Source: Actinobacteria bacterium OV450 (GTDB lineage: Bacteria > Actinomycetota > Actinomycetes > Streptomycetales > Streptomycetaceae). From it: a DNA stretch of 64,000 bases. The notes under the pieces are model-generated. The model saw only the letters and a list, made by a program, of their open reading frames with translations, made no database searches and was not told the DNA's origin. The stretch covers positions 98,347 to 162,346 of the forward strand of contig LJCW01000220.1 in assembly GCA_001298555.1 (NCBI GenBank), given 5' to 3'. The translations under genes and the position numbers were made by a program. Positions 62,492 to 64,000 of the stretch are shown one piece after another; within the stretch, counting starts at the first letter, position 1; every line of letters begins with the position of its first letter.

Positions 62492-62832
62492 TGGGTCAGC
62501 ACCGCGACCACGTCCGTGCCGTAGCCCTTGCCGCGGGCGGACGGCAGCAGCCCCAGCCCGATGTGCGCGGACCGGTTGTGGTTGTCGATGCCCCACAGGT
62601 TGGCGGTGCCGACCAGCGTGTCGCCCTCCAGTTCCACCACGGAGAACGTGACGTGCTTCTGCTCCGTCTCGTCCACCACGACCCGCGGATCCTTCGAGTC
62701 GGGAGCGATCGGCCGCCACGGCCCGCCTTCGGCCCGCGAGGCGTTGACGACGTCGTTGAAGAGCTCGGTCCGCAGGATCGGGACGTCTTCCTCGTGCCGG
62801 GCCCTGAGCCCGACCTTGTTGCCTTTGAGCAT
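62272..62832 (-). CDS. GNAT-family N-acetyltransferase (RimJ-like)
   Basis: 186 residues. GNAT acetyl-CoA-binding loop GLLPSARGKGYGTDVVAVL, preceded by SAHIGLGL and followed by LQIETLSDNEAMLRSAERNGFVREGVLRS, the RimJ/RimL arrangement. It may acetylate protein N-termini, amino acids or antibiotics. Convergent with, and overlapping by 220 bases, the upstream hypothetical gene. Confidence 0.88.
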   Translation of the reverse strand: MLKGNKVGLRARHEEDVPILRTELFNDVVNASRAEGGPWRPIAPDSKDPRVVVDETEQKHVTFSVVELEGDTLVGTANLWGIDNHNRSAHIGLGLLPSARGKGYGTDVVAVLTHYGFVVRGLQRLQIETLSDNEAMLRSAERNGFVREGVLRSSAWVMGEFLDEVLLGLLARDWKPDGSSSPSRAA

Positions 62833-62881
62833 GCAGGTTTCCTATCCGGCCCGGGGGACCGACGCAAGCGGATATGAGGGG

Positions 62882-63916
62882 TCAGGACCAGGACGCGGCC
62901 ACCAGGGAGCGTTCGGCTGCGGCCAGGTGGACGGACGCGGCCAGCCAGGCCCAGGCGTAGGCCTCGGGCGAGGGGTCGGTCAGGCGGCCGAAGGAGTCGC
63001 GCGGGCGGCGGTCCGCCTCGGCGGCGAGGGCCGTGGCCAGCTCCGCCGCGGTGGTGAAACCGGCCCGGCGCAGCGGTGCGTACGAGGTGAGCGGCTCGGT
63101 GGTGCGCGCCGCTTCGGCGACGGCGCGCCGGCCGCCCGCGACCCCCGTTTCGAGCAGTCGGCGCACCCGCCAGAGCGGCGAGTCGGCCAGCGGGTCCGGT
63201 GCTTCGACGGCGACGGCCGGCCCGGCGGCCGGGGCGGCCCCGGTCCGCGGGGGGAAGTGGCTTCCCTGGAGCACGTCGTAGCCGAGGTCGGCGCGGCCCA
63301 GCCATTCCTCGGGCAGGCGCAGGGTGTACTCCGCGCCGGGGGCGGGTCCGACGGCGAGGGGGCGCAGGGTGGCGGCGCGGTCGAGATCGGGGCGGCCCAG
63401 GACGCGGAGCACGAGGCCCGGATGGGCGGCGATGCGGCGCAGGTTGGCCGTGTGGGGCAGTTCGGGGTGGGGGTGGGCGGCGCGCAGGCGCAGCAGGGGC
63501 GCGTCCGCCCGTACCTCGCGGACGAGGAGGTCCTCGCCGGCCGGGCCGACGACCGTGACCTCGCAGCCGATCAGGGCGGGGTCGGCGCCGTCCGGTTCGC
63601 CGTCCCGGTCGGCGAGCTGGCCGGCGACGGCCTCGGCCGCCGGACGGGCGAAGAGCGCGGCGGCGGGTTCCCCGGTCCACGGGACGCCGCGCAGCGGGGT
63701 CGCCTGTACCCCGCGTCCGGCGCCGAGCCTGCCGTCGGCGGAGACGGTGGCCCCGGCGATGCGGAGCCCCCCGCGCGCGAGGCCCGCGTGGTCGAGGGCG
63801 GCTCCGCCGAGGGCGACGGAGGCGGAGCCGGCGCCACGGGCGCGGGCCAGGCCGCCGGGGCGGACGTCGGAGACGGTGTGGCGGGGGGGGGGGGCGGCGG
63901 GCCGGGGGGGGGGCAC
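62882..63916 (-). CDS. C-terminal part of a large protein, possibly SWIM zinc-finger type
   Basis: Continuous frame of up to 344 codons ending at 62882. The C-terminus (LLETGVAGGRRAVAEAARTTEPL ... WAWLAASVHLAAAERSLVAASW) recalls the ends of actinobacterial SWIM zinc-finger proteins, but the SWIM motif itself is not in the window. The apparent start at 63916 lies in low-quality sequence (MPPPRPAAPPP), so the true start is probably beyond the end. No catalytic motif seen. Confidence 0.5.
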   Translation of the reverse strand: MPPPRPAAPPPRHTVSDVRPGGLARARGAGSASVALGGAALDHAGLARGGLRIAGATVSADGRLGAGRGVQATPLRGVPWTGEPAAALFARPAAEAVAGQLADRDGEPDGADPALIGCEVTVVGPAGEDLLVREVRADAPLLRLRAAHPHPELPHTANLRRIAAHPGLVLRVLGRPDLDRAATLRPLAVGPAPGAEYTLRLPEEWLGRADLGYDVLQGSHFPPRTGAAPAAGPAVAVEAPDPLADSPLWRVRRLLETGVAGGRRAVAEAARTTEPLTSYAPLRRAGFTTAAELATALAAEADRRPRDSFGRLTDPSPEAYAWAWLAASVHLAAAERSLVAASWS

Positions 63917-64000
63917 CCCCCCCCCCCCCGGGGCCGGGGGGACCCGCGCCCCGCCCCGCCCCCACCCCCGCCCGCCGCCGCCGGCCCGGGGGGCGCGGGG
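63880..64000. other. Low-quality homopolymer-rich sequence at the window end
   Basis: Runs of up to 14 G or C in succession, with no coherent frame and no resemblance to the preceding gene. It looks like degraded base calling at a contig end rather than biology. Features here should not be trusted. Confidence 0.7.

Noticed and set aside
63880..63916. ATG start of the last gene at 63916
   Set aside because: It sits in homopolymer runs that look like base-calling errors, so the start is not reliable.
1..64000. tRNA, rRNA, riboswitch, insertion sequence or prophage genes
   Set aside because: No cloverleaf-like stretches, conserved RNA cores, transposases, integrases or phage structural genes were recognised by eye. 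Small noncoding RNAs cannot be excluded.

Overview
The window is high-GC actinobacterial DNA and reads as a Streptomyces chromosome. Evidence: strong GC bias at third codon positions, many GTG starts and GTGA stop/start overlaps, purine-rich ribosome sites, many Tat/Sec-exported hydrolases, and regulator families (PucR, MarR, DeoR, LacI, LysR, AraC) typical of the genus. No rRNA, tRNA, insertion sequence, phage or CRISPR array was seen. The last ~120 bases are runs of G and C that look like the low-quality end of a draft contig.

Layout. 1-1342 (-): edge of what may be a biosynthetic cluster, with a truncated acyltransferase and a Rieske oxygenase. 1.8-8.7 kb: extracellular proteolysis and peptide uptake, with two paralogous secreted M6 metalloproteases, a proline-iminopeptidase-like hydrolase, a peptide-binding lipoprotein and a LysR regulator; the control regions share a 12-base motif. 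8.8-10.6 kb: two-gene operon of a secreted papain-like cysteine peptidase and a secreted protein with a C-terminal membrane anchor. 10.9-24.4 kb: a decayed copy of a secreted zinc metalloprotease gene (10.9-11.5 kb, -) and the intact gene (22.3-24.4 kb, +) lie in opposite orientation with matching ~320-base leaders. Between them are an MHS-type transporter, a GAF/PucR regulator, a metallo-beta-lactamase-fold hydrolase, an AraC regulator, a DUF4360-like protein, a secreted copper-radical oxidase, and a MarR/EamA pair sharing a twin palindrome.

24.5-29.8 kb: anchored secreted protein, pirin, alpha/beta hydrolase, ABM-like protein, and an MFS exporter divergent from its MarR regulator. 29.8-37.5 kb: galactose/alpha-galactoside block with galT, a DeoR regulator, a GH27 alpha-galactosidase and an AraFGH-like ABC importer. 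37.7-45.1 kb: a compact beta-glucan utilisation regulon, in which a GH16 endoglucanase, a LacI regulator, a CebEFG-like importer and a GH1 beta-glucosidase are tied together by three copies of a TGAGAGCGCTCTCA-type operator. 45.1-47.6 kb: a HutD/Ves-like protein and a GH18 chitinase with DasR-type sites in its promoter.

47.6-53 kb: lipoprotein, a 10-bp tandem repeat, an F420-reductase-like oxidoreductase, a secreted protein, ferredoxin/NADP reductase (fprA) and a PolX-like PHP protein. 53-56.8 kb: a type III PKS / ICMT-like methyltransferase / FAD hydroxylase operon resembling the S. griseus srsABC phenolic-lipid genes, divergent from a UbiA prenyltransferase. 56.8-64 kb: mixed small genes, a type B carboxylesterase, a lipoprotein with a 36-bp tandem repeat, a HAD protein, a GNAT acetyltransferase and a truncated gene at the right end.
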